Shown here piece by piece: positions 1-10,653 of a stretch of 64,000 nucleotides of DNA. A program made the translations under genes and the position numbers. The stretch's first letter is position 1. Each line of letters starts with the position of its first letter. Under the pieces are notes generated by a model that saw only the letters and a program-made list of their open reading frames with translations, did not search any database and was not told the DNA's origin. Source of the DNA: Zhihengliuella sp. ISTPL4 (lineage in GTDB: Bacteria > Actinomycetota > Actinomycetes > Actinomycetales > Microbacteriaceae); assembly GCF_002848265.1 (NCBI RefSeq), contig NZ_CP025422.1, positions 2,324,727-2,388,726 on the forward strand, given 5' to 3'.

Positions 1-1797
1 GAGGGCGAGACGCTGCTGCGCCGCGGGGCCCGCATCGCCGCACGCTCCGCCGGCGGGGAGCTGCTCGCCGTGCACGTGACCGCCCAGGACGGACTGCGCG
101 ACGAGACCCCCGGCGCCCTCGCCGCGCAGCGCTCCCTCGTCGAGTCCCTCGGCGGCACGTACCACCAGGTGGTCGGGGACGACATCCCGGCGACGCTCGT
201 CGAGTTCGCGCAGGGTGCCGACGCCACGCAGCTCGTGATCGGGGTGAGCCGGCGCAGCCGCCTCGCCGCCGCCCTCACCGGGCCGGGGATCGGCGCCGAG
301 GTCATCCGCCGCTCGGGCGACATCGACGTGCACATCGTGACCCATGCCGCGGCGGGCGGCCGGCTCGCCCTCCCCCGAATCACCGGCGGTGCGCTCGGCT
401 GGCGGCGTCAGGCCCTCGGCTTCGGTGTCGCCCTGGTGTTCGGCCCGCTGCTGTCCTGGCTGATGTTCACGGTCCGCAGCCCGGAGTCCATCACGGCCGA
501 GGTGCTCGCCTATCAGCTCCTCGTCGTGGTCGTCGCCCTCATCGGCGGCATCCGCCCCGCGGTCTTCGCGGCGGTGCTCTCCGGCATCACCCTCGACTTC
601 CTCTTCGTCGCCCCGCTGTTCACGATCACGATCGCGCACCCCCTGCACGTGCTCGCGCTCACGCTCTACGTCATCATCGCGATCCTCGTCAGCCTCATCG
701 TCGACCAAGCCGCCCGCCGGGCCAGGACCGCGCAACGGGCCACCGCGGAGGCCGAACTGCTCGCCGCGGTCGCCGGCAACGTCCTCCGCGGCGACAACGC
801 GGTACTCGCCCTCGTCAGCCGCACGCGGGAGGCGTTCGGGCTGAGCGGGGTGCGGCTGCTCACCCCCTCCGGCGAGGTGCTGGCGAGCGACGGCGAGCCG
901 GTGCCCGACGGCCGCGCCACGACGATCCCGGTCGGGGTCGCATCCGGTGGCGGCCCGCGAGCCGTGCTGGAGCTGAACGGCGAGCCGATCGCCGGTCCGG
1001 AGCGCCGCCTGCTCGACGCGATCGTCGCCCAGCTCGCTGCGGCCATCGAGCACACCGACCTCCGCGCGACCGCGCGGGAGGCGGAGGCCCTCGCCGAGAC
1101 GGATCAGGTGCGCAGCGCTCTGCTCTCCGCGGTCAGCCACGATCTGCGGCGGCCGCTCGCTTCGGCGGTCGCCGCGATCGGCGGGCTCCGGGGCGCGCAC
1201 GGGCTGTCCGCCGAGGACCGTGCGGAGCTGCTGGAGACCGCGGACGAGAGTCTCGCGACCCTCTCCACCCTCGTCACCGACCTCCTCGACGTGAGCCGCG
1301 TGGAGGCGGGGGTGCTCGCGGTCTCCGCCCAGCGGATCGACGCGGCCGGCCCCGTGCTCGCCGCGGTGGACGAGCTCGGCCTCGGCCCTTCCGACGTGGA
1401 ACTCGCGCTCGACCCCGACCTCCCACTGCTGCACGCCGACCCCGTGCTGCTGCAGCGCGTGCTCGTGAACGTGCTCGCCAACGCCCATCGGCACGCTCCG
1501 GCGGGCAGCCGCGTGCTCGTATCGAGCAGCCGCCTGGGCGATCGGGCGGAACTGCGGATCGTCGACCGCGGTGAGGGCATCTCGCCCGAACGACGCAATG
1601 CGATCTTCCAGCCGTTCCAGCGCTTCGGCGACACCGACAACACGACCGGCCTCGGCCTCGGGCTCGCCCTGTCGCGCGGATTCACCGAGGGGATGGGCGG
1701 TAGCCTGACACCGGAGGACACCCCCGGGGGCGGACTCACCATGGTCATCTCCCTGCCGCTCGCCGCAGGGACCGCCGACACGGAGGGGACGGAGTGA
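1..1797 (+). CDS. kdpD: Sensor histidine kinase KdpD, 5' end cut by window edge
   Basis: Membrane sensor kinase that reports potassium limitation/turgor to KdpE. The reading frame is open from base 1, so the GTG at 70 is internal and the N-terminal KdpD domain lies outside the window. In order: the tail of a Usp-like domain (to about base 340), four hydrophobic DUF4118 segments (about 400-700), a GAF-like stretch, the phospho-acceptor motif SHDLRRPLA (about 1135-1161; many homologues have RTPLA) and an ATPase domain with NVLANAHRHAP, GEGIS and GLGLGLALS. It overlaps kdpE by 4 bp (GTGA), indicating translational coupling. The kdpFABC pump genes would be expected upstream, off the window. Identification is firm. 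Confidence 0.93.
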   Translation, partial: EGETLLRRGARIAARSAGGELLAVHVTAQDGLRDETPGALAAQRSLVESLGGTYHQVVGDDIPATLVEFAQGADATQLVIGVSRRSRLAAALTGPGIGAEVIRRSGDIDVHIVTHAAAGGRLALPRITGGALGWRRQALGFGVALVFGPLLSWLMFTVRSPESITAEVLAYQLLVVVVALIGGIRPAVFAAVLSGITLDFLFVAPLFTITIAHPLHVLALTLYVIIAILVSLIVDQAARRARTAQRATAEAELLAAVAGNVLRGDNAVLALVSRTREAFGLSGVRLLTPSGEVLASDGEPVPDGRATTIPVGVASGGGPRAVLELNGEPIAGPERRLLDAIVAQLAAAIEHTDLRATAREAEALAETDQVRSALLSAVSHDLRRPLASAVAAIGGLRGAHGLSAEDRAELLETADESLATLSTLVTDLLDVSRVEAGVLAVSAQRIDAAGPVLAAVDELGLGPSDVELALDPDLPLLHADPVLLQRVLVNVLANAHRHAPAGSRVLVSSSRLGDRAELRIVDRGEGISPERRNAIFQPFQRFGDTDNTTGLGLGLALSRGFTEGMGGSLTPEDTPGGGLTMVISLPLAAGTADTEGTE

Positions 1798-2465
1798 AGC
1801 TCCTCATCGCCGACGACGACCCCCAGATGGTGCGGGCGCTGCGGATCACCCTCGCGGCTCACGGCTACGAGGTCGTCGTGGCCGCCGACGGCGCCGCCGC
1901 GATCGCCGCCGCGGCACAGACCCATCCCGACCTCATCATGCTCGACCTCGGCATGCCCCGGCTCGACGGCATCGAGGTGATCCAGGCCCTCCGCGGCTGG
2001 ACGAGCGTGCCCATCATCGTCGTGTCGGGGCGGACGGGCTCGGCCGACAAGGTGGAGGCGTTGGACGCGGGAGCGGACGACTTCGTCACGAAGCCCTTCC
2101 AGGTGGACGAACTGCTGGCCCGGCTCCGAGCGCTCTCCCGCCGCGCGGTGCCCGCGAACGGGGAATCGGTGGTCGCGTTCGGGGATGTCGTCGTCGACCT
2201 CGCCACGAAGACCGTGACCCGCGCCGGTACCCGCGTGCATCTCACGCCGACCGAGTGGCGGATGCTGGAGCACCTCGCGCGGCATCCGGGCGCCCTCGTG
2301 ACACGACAGGACCTCCTCAAGGAGATCTGGGGCAGCGCCCAGGTGTCCGACTCCGGCTACCTCCGGCTGTACATGTCACAGCTCCGCAAGAAACTGGAGC
2401 ACGAACCCTCGACGCCCGTCCACCTGCTCACCGAGTCGGGGATGGGCTACCGGCTGGTGCTCTAG
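1794..2465 (+). CDS. kdpE: OmpR-family response regulator KdpE
   Basis: DNA-binding partner of KdpD, expected to activate the Kdp potassium pump operon. The 223-aa protein has a receiver domain (acidic D7-D9, phospho-acceptor D51 in IMLDLGMP, conserved K in TKPFQ) followed by a winged-helix domain ending in GMGYRLVL. The GTG start overlaps the kdpD stop. The TAG stop shares the tetramer CTAG with the stop of the convergent TspO-like gene, so no intergenic base separates the two genes. Confidence 0.94.
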   Translation: MKLLIADDDPQMVRALRITLAAHGYEVVVAADGAAAIAAAAQTHPDLIMLDLGMPRLDGIEVIQALRGWTSVPIIVVSGRTGSADKVEALDAGADDFVTKPFQVDELLARLRALSRRAVPANGESVVAFGDVVVDLATKTVTRAGTRVHLTPTEWRMLEHLARHPGALVTRQDLLKEIWGSAQVSDSGYLRLYMSQLRKKLEHEPSTPVHLLTESGMGYRLVL

Positions 2466-3277
2466 CGGCCGAGCGGTGCGCGGTCGTGCGTGCCGGCGAT
2501 GCGCCGCCGACGGAGCACGGCCACGATGCCGACGACGACGAGCAGGACGGCGACGATGATCGCGGTGAACGCGGTGGGCGTGCTCTCCGGCTCGCCCGTG
2601 AGACGGCCGACCGCGAGCCAGCTCAGACCCCAGGCCGTAGCGAGCGCCGGGGCGAGGCGCCCCGTGAACCAGGCCGACGCGGCGCCGATCACCAGGACGA
2701 CGACGAGCACGGCGACGGCCCAGACGTCGGGGGCGTCCGCCCCGATCTCCGGGATGCTCTGCGTGAGCCAGGCCGCGGTGTTGGCGACGGTCGCGATGGT
2801 GACCCAACCGAAGTGCAGGCCGTTCGCGCCGTCGGTGAGGAGGCGATCGGCGAGGTTGCGCGCGGGGAAGCGTCCGAGGATCACGATGATCCGAGCCAGC
2901 GTCGCGAGCAGGAGTGCGATCACGAGCACGGTGAGCCACAGCGTCAGGTACCGCGCGGTCACCAGCCACAGGCCGTTGAGGACCATGGAGAGGGCGATCC
3001 AGCCGCCGACCGCCTGCTGACGCTCGTCCTGTCGCTGGGCGGGGAGTGCCTGCCACACGGTGTAGGCGAGAAGCCCGACATAGATGAGCGACCAGATCGA
3101 GAACGCCGGTCCCGCAGGAGCGAGGTACGACCCCTGGGCCGAGAGCGCGCCGTTCTGCAGCTCGTCGACGGAGCCACCCCCGAACGCTCCGGCGCCGATC
3201 GCCGCGGCGATGAGCATGAACACGGCGGCGGCGATCACGAGGCTCTGGCGGGCGATGCCCTTCGTCGAGGTCTCCAT
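2462..3277 (-). CDS. TspO/MBR-like (tryptophan-rich sensory) membrane protein
   Basis: A 271-aa hydrophobic protein with about seven to eight predicted membrane segments. It carries the PAFSIWSLIYVGLLAY and VLNGLWLV type motifs seen in long actinobacterial TspO/MBR relatives. Classical TspO has five segments and about 160 aa, so this is the longer variety and its ligand is not known. ATG at 3277 was chosen because TAGGGT lies 6 nt upstream, the leaderless promoter pattern repeated in this window. It is convergent with kdpE and shares CTAG with its stop. The family call is moderate: the motifs are suggestive, not diagnostic. Confidence 0.6.
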   Translation of the reverse strand: METSTKGIARQSLVIAAAVFMLIAAAIGAGAFGGGSVDELQNGALSAQGSYLAPAGPAFSIWSLIYVGLLAYTVWQALPAQRQDERQQAVGGWIALSMVLNGLWLVTARYLTLWLTVLVIALLLATLARIIVILGRFPARNLADRLLTDGANGLHFGWVTIATVANTAAWLTQSIPEIGADAPDVWAVAVLVVVLVIGAASAWFTGRLAPALATAWGLSWLAVGRLTGEPESTPTAFTAIIVAVLLVVVGIVAVLRRRRIAGTHDRAPLGR

Positions 3278-3283
3278 GCGGGC

Positions 3284-3289
3284 ACCCTA
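3284..3289 (-). promoter_or_regulatory. TANNNT -10 box (TAGGGT) of the TspO-like gene
   Basis: TAGGGT on the minus strand ends 6 nt before the ATG, which places transcription start at or near the start codon (leaderless). No clear -35 box is visible. Confidence 0.5.
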
Positions 3290-3317
3290 CGCCGGGCGGG
3301 AGCGGAAGGCAGTGGCC

Positions 3318-3353
3318 TTGACAGTGCGCGCACGTTTGGCTAACTAAGTTAGC
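3318..3353 (+). promoter_or_regulatory. Orphan sigma70-type promoter with palindromic operator
   Basis: TTGACA (3318-3323), a 17-bp spacer and TAACTA (3341-3346) form a good promoter reading rightwards. A perfect 7+1+7 palindrome, GCTAACT-A-AGTTAGC (3339-3353), covers the -10 box. The only thing downstream is the 3' end of the tetR gene on the opposite strand, so the transcript would be antisense to it. Confidence 0.5.
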
Positions 3354-3362
3354 GAATGAGCG

Positions 3363-4867
<1,505 letters not shown>

Positions 4868-4936
4868 CCCCGTTCGAATCGCGCGAATGGCCCCATTTCC
4901 TCCGGAGATGGGGCCATTCGTGCGATTCGAAGCGGG
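4868..4936. terminator. Long hairpin filling the gap between convergent genes (TTCGAATCGC family)
   Basis: The whole 69-bp gap is one inverted repeat with arms of about 32 bp. They begin CCCGTTCGAATCGC / CCCGCTTCGAATCGC (right arm read as reverse complement) and meet at CGAATGGCCCCAT. There is one bulge and two mismatches. It touches both stop codons and should end transcription in both directions. Similar outer arms recur at 13927-13980 and 39611-39671. Confidence 0.75.
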
Positions 4937-7015
4937 TCAGCGGGAGCGCCAGAGCAGCCAGACGAAGTAGGGGGCGCCGATCAGCGCGACCACGAGACCG
5001 GCCGGAAGCTGCGCGGGGGCGATCACCGTCCGGCCGATCGTGTCCGCGATGCCCACGAGCAGCCCGCCGAGGAGCACCGCCGTCGGAATCACCCGGGAGT
5101 GCCGCGCCCCCACCAAGGCCCGCGCGGCGTGCGGCGCCACCAGCCCCACGAAGCCGATGACCCCGATCGCCGTCACGCTCAGCGCCGCGAGGATCGCCGC
5201 CACCAGCAGCAGCGTCAGCCGGACGGGCTCCAGGCGGATGCCGACCAGCCGCGGTGTGTCCTCGTCGAGCGACAGCACGTCGAGCTCCCGGCGGCTCATC
5301 ACCACGAACGGCACCGCGATCACGAGGACGATCGCCAGGGGGATGACCTGTTCCCACACCCGCCCGTACGTCGTCCCGGAGAGCCACGTGTAGATCTTCG
5401 GGGTGTCCCACGGGTTCGACCGCAGCAGGAAGAAGGTCGTAAGAGAGACCGTGAAGTACGACACCCCGATGCCGATCAACAGGAACCGGTCCGCGTTCAA
5501 GCCGCCCCGCCACGAGAGCAGATAGACGAGGGCGAAGGCGAGCAGCGACCCCGTGATGGCCCCCGCGATCATCCCGCCCGTCGACGACGTGATGGTCGTG
5601 AGCACCAGCACCGCGCCGAGCCCGCCGCCGCCGGTGACACCGAGGATGCTCGGATCCGCGAGCGGGTTGCGGCTCACGCCCTGGATCACGGCGCCGGAGA
5701 GCGCGAGCGCGGCACCCGCGACGACGGCGGCCACGATCCGCGGTGCGCGCTCGTCGAGGGCGAAGGCGATGGGCGCGGGAGCCTGCCCCTGCAGCCACAG
5801 CGCGATGTCGCCGGTGAGCAGCCAGGTGTGCCCGGCCAGCAGCCCGAGCAGCAGCACCCCGATCAGACCGAGGGCGACGAGGGCGATGGTGATCCGGAAG
5901 CGCAGACGGCTGCGCACTCCGAAGCGCACCCGCGGAGGCTCCCGCGTGGGTCCGGCGTCCCGGAGACGCCGCGCCATGAGCACAAGCACGATCGCGCCGA
6001 GTAGCGTCGTCGCGACACCGGTGGGAATGAGGATCGCGGCCTCGGCGCCGATGAGCGCGCGGAGGAGGGCATCCGAGAGGATGACGACGAGGGCGCCGAG
6101 GAGTCCCGCCGCGGGGATCAGCAACACGTGGCGATTCAGGCTGGGGACCACGCGGGTCAGCAAGCGCGCGAGCACCGGCGCGCACAGCCCGACGAAGCCC
6201 ATCGGCCCCGCGAGGGTCACCGCGACCGCCGTCAGGGTGACCGCGAGGAGGATCCCGATGGCTCTGGTCGAACGGATCGGCACCCCGAGCGACGAGGCGG
6301 TGTCGTCCCCCAGCGACAGGATGTCGAGGCGCCGCGCGAGCAGGAGCGCGAGCACGGTGACGACCACGACGACCGGCGCTGCCTGGAGGAAAGCGGTGAG
6401 CCCGAGCTGGGACAGGCTCCCGCTTCCCCACGCCAGCAGTCCCTTGGTCTCCTCGTCGAACAGGATGAGAAGGGTCGAGGTCGCGGCCTGGAAGGCGAGC
6501 GCCAGCGCGGTGCCGGCGAGGATGAGGCGCGTCGTGGACGACCCCGCCCCGCCGGCGAGTCCGAGCACGATGCCCGCGGCGACGATGCCGCCCGCGAACG
6601 CCACCGCGCCCGAGGCCCACACCGGCACGGCGATGCCGAACGCGGCGAGCGCCGTGACGGCGAGATAGGCCCCGGCGGTCACGCCGAGCGTGTCGGGAGA
6701 CGCGAGGGCATTGCGGGCGAGGGACTGCAGCAGCATGCCGGCGACGCCGAGCGCGACGCCCACCGCGACGCCGGCGGCGAGTCGCGGCACCCGCGATCCC
6801 CAGAGGACGTCGGTGTCGGCGAACACCGCCCCGCTCGTGCCCTGGGTGAGGTGCCAGCAGGCGACCGCCACCAGCACCGCGGCGAGCGCGATGAGCACGC
6901 CGACGCCGCGCCACACCGCGGGCTTTCGGCCCTCCACCCCCACGGGGACGGCGGACGCCGGGGCGGCGGGCTCCGCGGTCGCCGTCGTGTCGTCGAGGCG
7001 GAGGGTCTCCGTCAC
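4937..7015 (-). CDS. Fused FecCD-type iron-siderophore permease (FhuB-like)
   Basis: At 692 aa this is twice the usual FecCD length. Two homologous permease halves lie in tandem: one from about residue 40 to 345 (GVAVGVALGVAGMLLQSLARNALASPDTLGV) and one from about 370 to 690 (AGAALALSGAVIQGVSRNPLADPSILGVTGG), so one chain can form the whole channel, as in FhuB. It is the last gene of the iron operon. The GTG start overlaps the stop of the binding-protein gene by 4 bp. Expected partners are that lipoprotein (7012-8043) and the ATPase at 8069-8908. Confidence 0.92.
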   Translation of the reverse strand: MTETLRLDDTTATAEPAAPASAVPVGVEGRKPAVWRGVGVLIALAAVLVAVACWHLTQGTSGAVFADTDVLWGSRVPRLAAGVAVGVALGVAGMLLQSLARNALASPDTLGVTAGAYLAVTALAAFGIAVPVWASGAVAFAGGIVAAGIVLGLAGGAGSSTTRLILAGTALALAFQAATSTLLILFDEETKGLLAWGSGSLSQLGLTAFLQAAPVVVVVTVLALLLARRLDILSLGDDTASSLGVPIRSTRAIGILLAVTLTAVAVTLAGPMGFVGLCAPVLARLLTRVVPSLNRHVLLIPAAGLLGALVVILSDALLRALIGAEAAILIPTGVATTLLGAIVLVLMARRLRDAGPTREPPRVRFGVRSRLRFRITIALVALGLIGVLLLGLLAGHTWLLTGDIALWLQGQAPAPIAFALDERAPRIVAAVVAGAALALSGAVIQGVSRNPLADPSILGVTGGGGLGAVLVLTTITSSTGGMIAGAITGSLLAFALVYLLSWRGGLNADRFLLIGIGVSYFTVSLTTFFLLRSNPWDTPKIYTWLSGTTYGRVWEQVIPLAIVLVIAVPFVVMSRRELDVLSLDEDTPRLVGIRLEPVRLTLLLVAAILAALSVTAIGVIGFVGLVAPHAARALVGARHSRVIPTAVLLGGLLVGIADTIGRTVIAPAQLPAGLVVALIGAPYFVWLLWRSR

Positions 7016-8043
7016 TTCGAGAGCACCTCGACGTAGCCGTCGATAATCTGCTCGGTCGAGCGCGGGCCGCCGAAGGTCCAGATACCGGCCGGGAACGCGG
7101 TCAGGCGGTCATCCGCCACCGCGGGGAGCGAGGTCCAGGCGGGGTTGTCCGCGAGGGCGTCGACGAAGCTCTCCGAATCCGGGTCCTCGGTGCCGGTGTA
7201 GAAGAGGTTGGCGTCGCCGACCGTCGTCATGCCCTCGACATCGGTCTGCCCGAGGCCGTACACGGGGTCGACCTCGCCGGTCCAGGCGTTCGTCAAGCCG
7301 AGCTCCTCGCCCACCTCGCCGACGAGCGAGCCCCGACCGAACGGACGCAGCGCCACGTTGCCGCCGTCGACCCAGCCGTCGAAGAACACGAAGTCGGTGG
7401 TGGCGAGGTCGAGGTCGGCGAGCTCGGCCTTCGCGCTGTCGAGGTGCTCCTGGAAGGCGTCGGTGACGACCTCGGCGCGCTCCTCGCGGCCGGTCACCTG
7501 CGCGATGAGGTCGAAGGTGTTCAGCATCTTGGCGATCGGGTCCTTCGCATCGGCGCCGACCGTCGCGAGCACGGGCACGTCGTAGGCCTCGAGCTGGGCG
7601 ACGATGGGGTCGTCCGCGGCGCTGACCTCGACGATCACGAGGTCGGGATCGGTGCCGAACAGCGTCTCCAGGTTCGGCTCCTGACGGGTCCCCACGTCGA
7701 CGACGCCCTCCGGCAGTTCCTCGGCGGTGACCCAGGTGCTGTAGCCCTCGGCGTCGGCCACTGCGACCGGCGTCACGCAGAGCGACAGGGCGTCCTCGAT
7801 CTGCTGCCACTCGAGCACCGCGATGCGCTCGGCCGGCTTGTCCAGCTCGACCGTGCGGCCGAGGTCGTCGGTGACGGAGACCTCCCCGGTCAAGGTGCTC
7901 GTCGTGTCATCGGTGCAGCCCGCGCTCGTGGAGGTCGGGGCGTCCGATCCCTCGGCGGACGGCGTCTGCGTGGTGCCGCAGCCGGCGAGCGCGAGGGTCA
8001 AGGCGCCGCCGAGGGCGAGCACGGCGAGGGGGGTCTTCTTCAT
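7012..8043 (-). CDS. Iron-siderophore substrate-binding lipoprotein
   Basis: A 343-aa surface lipoprotein: signal peptide with lipobox LALAGC, then a FecB/BtuF-type periplasmic-binding domain (VTDDLGRTVELDKPAERIAVLEW near the start). ATG at 8043 has AAGGAAC 6 nt upstream; the longer open frame to 8217 overlaps the ATPase gene and lacks a signal. It delivers ferric siderophore to the fused permease that follows with a GTGA overlap. Fused permease, own binding protein and own ATPase make it part of the second of two importers in this operon. Confidence 0.93.
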   Translation of the reverse strand: MKKTPLAVLALGGALTLALAGCGTTQTPSAEGSDAPTSTSAGCTDDTTSTLTGEVSVTDDLGRTVELDKPAERIAVLEWQQIEDALSLCVTPVAVADAEGYSTWVTAEELPEGVVDVGTRQEPNLETLFGTDPDLVIVEVSAADDPIVAQLEAYDVPVLATVGADAKDPIAKMLNTFDLIAQVTGREERAEVVTDAFQEHLDSAKAELADLDLATTDFVFFDGWVDGGNVALRPFGRGSLVGEVGEELGLTNAWTGEVDPVYGLGQTDVEGMTTVGDANLFYTGTEDPDSESFVDALADNPAWTSLPAVADDRLTAFPAGIWTFGGPRSTEQIIDGYVEVLSK

Positions 8044-8068
8044 CGGTGGTTCCTTCAGGCGGTCGGGA

Positions 8069-8908
8069 TCAGGAGGCGGAGGGAGTGCGGAGGCGACCGT
8101 GGTGGCGGCCGCGCGGACGCACCCGCACCAGGCCGGTCTCCTCGTCGAGGGTGGTGTCGATGCGCAGTCCGTAGACGTGCGAGAGGTTCTCGCCGGTGAG
8201 CACGTCGGCCGGTGCACCCGCCGCGTGCACTCGCCCGCGGTGCATCAGCACGACGTCGTCGGCGACCGAGGCGGCGTGGTCGAGGTCGTGCAGCACGACG
8301 CCGAGCGCGGTGCCGTGGTCGTCGGCGAGCTCGCGGACGAGGTCCAGGGTCTCCACCTGATAGCGCAGGTCGAGGTGGTTGGTCGGCTCATCCAACAGCA
8401 GCACCCCGGTGTCCTGGGCGAGTGCGGTCGCCAGCCAGACGCGCTGCAGCTCGCCACCGGAGAGCTGGTCGACCGGACGGGCGGCCATGGCGGACAGGCC
8501 GGTGAGGGCGAGGGCACGCGCCACCGCGGCACGGTCGGCGTCGCTCACGCCGGAGAAGCGCCCGCGGTGCGGATGCCGCCCGTACGCGACGACGTCGGAG
8601 ACCTCGATCCCGGACGGGTGCGGCCGGGACTGCGACAGCATGGCGACCGTCTTCGCGAACTCCTTGGCGGACAGGGCGGCGGCGTCGCGCGACTCCGCGC
8701 CGCCGACGCGCACGGTTCCCGCCTCGATGCGGTGCAGCCGCGCGAGGGCACGGAGGACGGTCGACTTGCCGCTGCCGTTGGGCCCGATCAAGGCGGTCAC
8801 CCGCCCCGGGGCGAGACGCAGGGAGACGTCGTGCACCACGCGGGCGCGGCCATAGCCGAGGACGAGGGATTCCCCCTCCAGACTGTGGCGATCGATGGTG
8901 TCGGTCAT
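8069..8908 (-). CDS. FecE-type ABC transporter ATPase
   Basis: A 279-aa ATP-binding subunit of an iron-siderophore importer. It has Walker A GPNGSGKST, signature LSGGELQRV, Walker B VLLLDEPT and an H-loop histidine in VVLHDLDHA. It follows the siderophore-interacting protein gene by 1 bp and precedes the binding-protein gene by 25 bp. By position it should energise the fused permease at 4937-7015, but exchange with the second ATPase (9853-10653) cannot be excluded. Confidence 0.93.
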   Translation of the reverse strand: MTDTIDRHSLEGESLVLGYGRARVVHDVSLRLAPGRVTALIGPNGSGKSTVLRALARLHRIEAGTVRVGGAESRDAAALSAKEFAKTVAMLSQSRPHPSGIEVSDVVAYGRHPHRGRFSGVSDADRAAVARALALTGLSAMAARPVDQLSGGELQRVWLATALAQDTGVLLLDEPTNHLDLRYQVETLDLVRELADDHGTALGVVLHDLDHAASVADDVVLMHRGRVHAAGAPADVLTGENLSHVYGLRIDTTLDEETGLVRVRPRGRHHGRLRTPSAS

Positions 8909-8909
8909 C

Positions 8910-9863
8910 TCAGCCCCGCATCGCGACGCCGCGGCGCCAGTAGCCCATGAACGCGACCTGCGCGCGGTCGATCCCGAGATCCTTCACGAGGTGCCGACGC
9001 AGCGTGGTCACGACGCCGCTCTCGCCCGCGATCCAGAAGTAGCGGCCGGCGGCGTCGTCGGGCGCGATCTCCTCCCCCAGGCTCGAGTACTCCGGGGTCT
9101 CCCAGAGCAGGTCTTCGCCCTCGATGTCGGTCACGCTGATCTCGTCGGCGGCGTCGTCGTCGCCCAGGTGCTCGAGCACGGCGGGGATGAGGCGCAGGCC
9201 GTGCGGCTCGCCGGCATCGCGCGGCAGCCAGTGCACGTCTACCCCGGCCGGCACGTCGATCGCGAGCACGTCGGCGGGCGACGGCACCTCGATGAAGGCC
9301 GTGCCGCGGAGGTCGCGCGGGGCGTCCTCCAGGATGCGGGCGATGGCCGGGGCCGCCGTCTCGTCGCCGACGAGGACCACCGAGGTGGCTGCTCCCGGCG
9401 CGTATTCCGCCCCGCCGTGCGCCACGACGCCCCGCCGCGGCCCGACCAGCCAGAGCTCCTGTCCCGCGGCCGCGGTGCTCGCCCAGCGCGAGGCCGGACC
9501 GGTGAGCCCCGGCTCCAGGTGCAGCACGAAGTCGATGTCGACCTCGGTGCTGCCGTCGGCGGCGACCCGCAGCTCTCGGACCGAGTAGGTGCGCATCGAG
9601 CCGCGCTCCTCCTCCGGGACGGCGAGGTAGGAACCCCACCAGTCGTGCGTCGAGCGGTCGATCTCGGCGAGCACACCGGACGCCGGCGGGAAGACGAGCT
9701 TGACGCGGCTGTCGTACACGGCCCCGGGCGTCCCCAGCTCGCCCAGTTCCTCACCGCCGAGGGTCACCCGCACGAACGAGGGGGAGACGCGGTCGACGGC
9801 GCGCACCTCGGCACGGGTGAGGACGTAGGTGGGGCGCTCGGTCGTGGTGGATTCAGCGGACAT
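8910..9863 (-). CDS. Siderophore-interacting protein (FAD-dependent ferric-siderophore reductase)
   Basis: A 317-aa cytoplasmic flavoprotein of the SIP/ViuB family that reduces imported ferric siderophore to free Fe(II). The FAD-binding signature RTYSVRELR and the C-terminal AFMGYWRRG typical of SIPs are visible. Its ATG at 9863 lies inside the end of the upstream ATPase gene (11-bp overlap). It sits between the two transport systems and could serve both. Confidence 0.92.
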   Translation of the reverse strand: MSAESTTTERPTYVLTRAEVRAVDRVSPSFVRVTLGGEELGELGTPGAVYDSRVKLVFPPASGVLAEIDRSTHDWWGSYLAVPEEERGSMRTYSVRELRVAADGSTEVDIDFVLHLEPGLTGPASRWASTAAAGQELWLVGPRRGVVAHGGAEYAPGAATSVVLVGDETAAPAIARILEDAPRDLRGTAFIEVPSPADVLAIDVPAGVDVHWLPRDAGEPHGLRLIPAVLEHLGDDDAADEISVTDIEGEDLLWETPEYSSLGEEIAPDDAAGRYFWIAGESGVVTTLRRHLVKDLGIDRAQVAFMGYWRRGVAMRG

Positions 9864-10653
9864 GATGCCTTCCGATGGGGGTGACCATCGGCTTGCCGGA
9901 GACCGGGTCGATGGTGATCTGATTGGGGAGGCCGAAGACCTCCTGCACGAGCTCGGCGGTGACGACGTCCTGGGGGGCGCCGATCGCGTGCACGCGGCCG
10001 TCCTTCATGGCGACGAGCTCGTCGGCGTAGCGCGCGGCGAGGTTGAGGTCGTGCAGCACCATGACGATCGTGGTGCCGCGGGCGACGCTCAAGTCGGTGA
10101 GCAGGTCGAGCACCTCGACCTGGTGGGCGACGTCGAGGAAGGTCGTCGGCTCGTCCAGGAGCAGGATGTCGGTCTCCTGCGCGAGGGCCATCGCGATCCA
10201 CACCCGCTGCCGCTGACCGCCGGAGAGCTCGTCGACGCTGCGGTCGGCGAGGTCGCTGATGCCGGTCGCATCCAGGGCGTCAGCGACGACCTCGTAGTCG
10301 TGGGCGCTCCACCGCGACAGCGCCCGCTGATGGGGATGACGCCCGCGACCGACGAGGTCGGCGACGGCGATGCCTTCGGGGGCCACCGGCGACTGCGGCA
10401 GCAGGCCGAGGATGCGCGCGACCTCCTTCGTGGGGCGGGCGTGGATGGACTTCCCGTCGAGCACGACCTCGCCGCCCTCGGGCGACAGCAGCCGGGCGAG
10501 GGCGCGCAGCAGGGTCGACTTGCCGCAGCCGTTCGCGCCGACGATCGTGGTGATCTTCCCCGGCGCGATCTGCAGGTCGAGGCCCTCGACCACGGTGCGG
10601 TCGCCGTAGGAGAGCGTGACCCCTTCGGCGGACAGGCTATGGGCGGCGGTCAC
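9853..10653 (-). CDS. FecE/FepC-type ABC transporter ATPase
   Basis: A 266-aa ATPase with Walker A GANGCGKST, signature LSGGQRQRV, Walker B ILLLDEPTTFLD and H-loop VLHDLNLA. GTG at 10653 is the start: it overlaps the permease stop as GTGA, and upstream codons of the open frame read as shadow sequence of the permease. It pairs with the two separate FecCD permeases and the first binding protein. Confidence 0.93.
   Translation of the reverse strand: MTAAHSLSAEGVTLSYGDRTVVEGLDLQIAPGKITTIVGANGCGKSTLLRALARLLSPEGGEVVLDGKSIHARPTKEVARILGLLPQSPVAPEGIAVADLVGRGRHPHQRALSRWSAHDYEVVADALDATGISDLADRSVDELSGGQRQRVWIAMALAQETDILLLDEPTTFLDVAHQVEVLDLLTDLSVARGTTIVMVLHDLNLAARYADELVAMKDGRVHAIGAPQDVVTAELVQEVFGLPNQITIDPVSGKPMVTPIGRHHVR

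Noticed and set aside
70..72. GTG at 70 as the start of the KdpD gene
   Set aside because: The frame is open to base 1 and the upstream codons continue the conserved Usp-like domain, so the gene begins outside the window.
4868..4936. tRNA-like T-loop sequence GTTCGAATC
   Set aside because: It matches a T-loop by itself, but the surrounding bases form one long hairpin and no cloverleaf, anticodon arm or CCA end is present.
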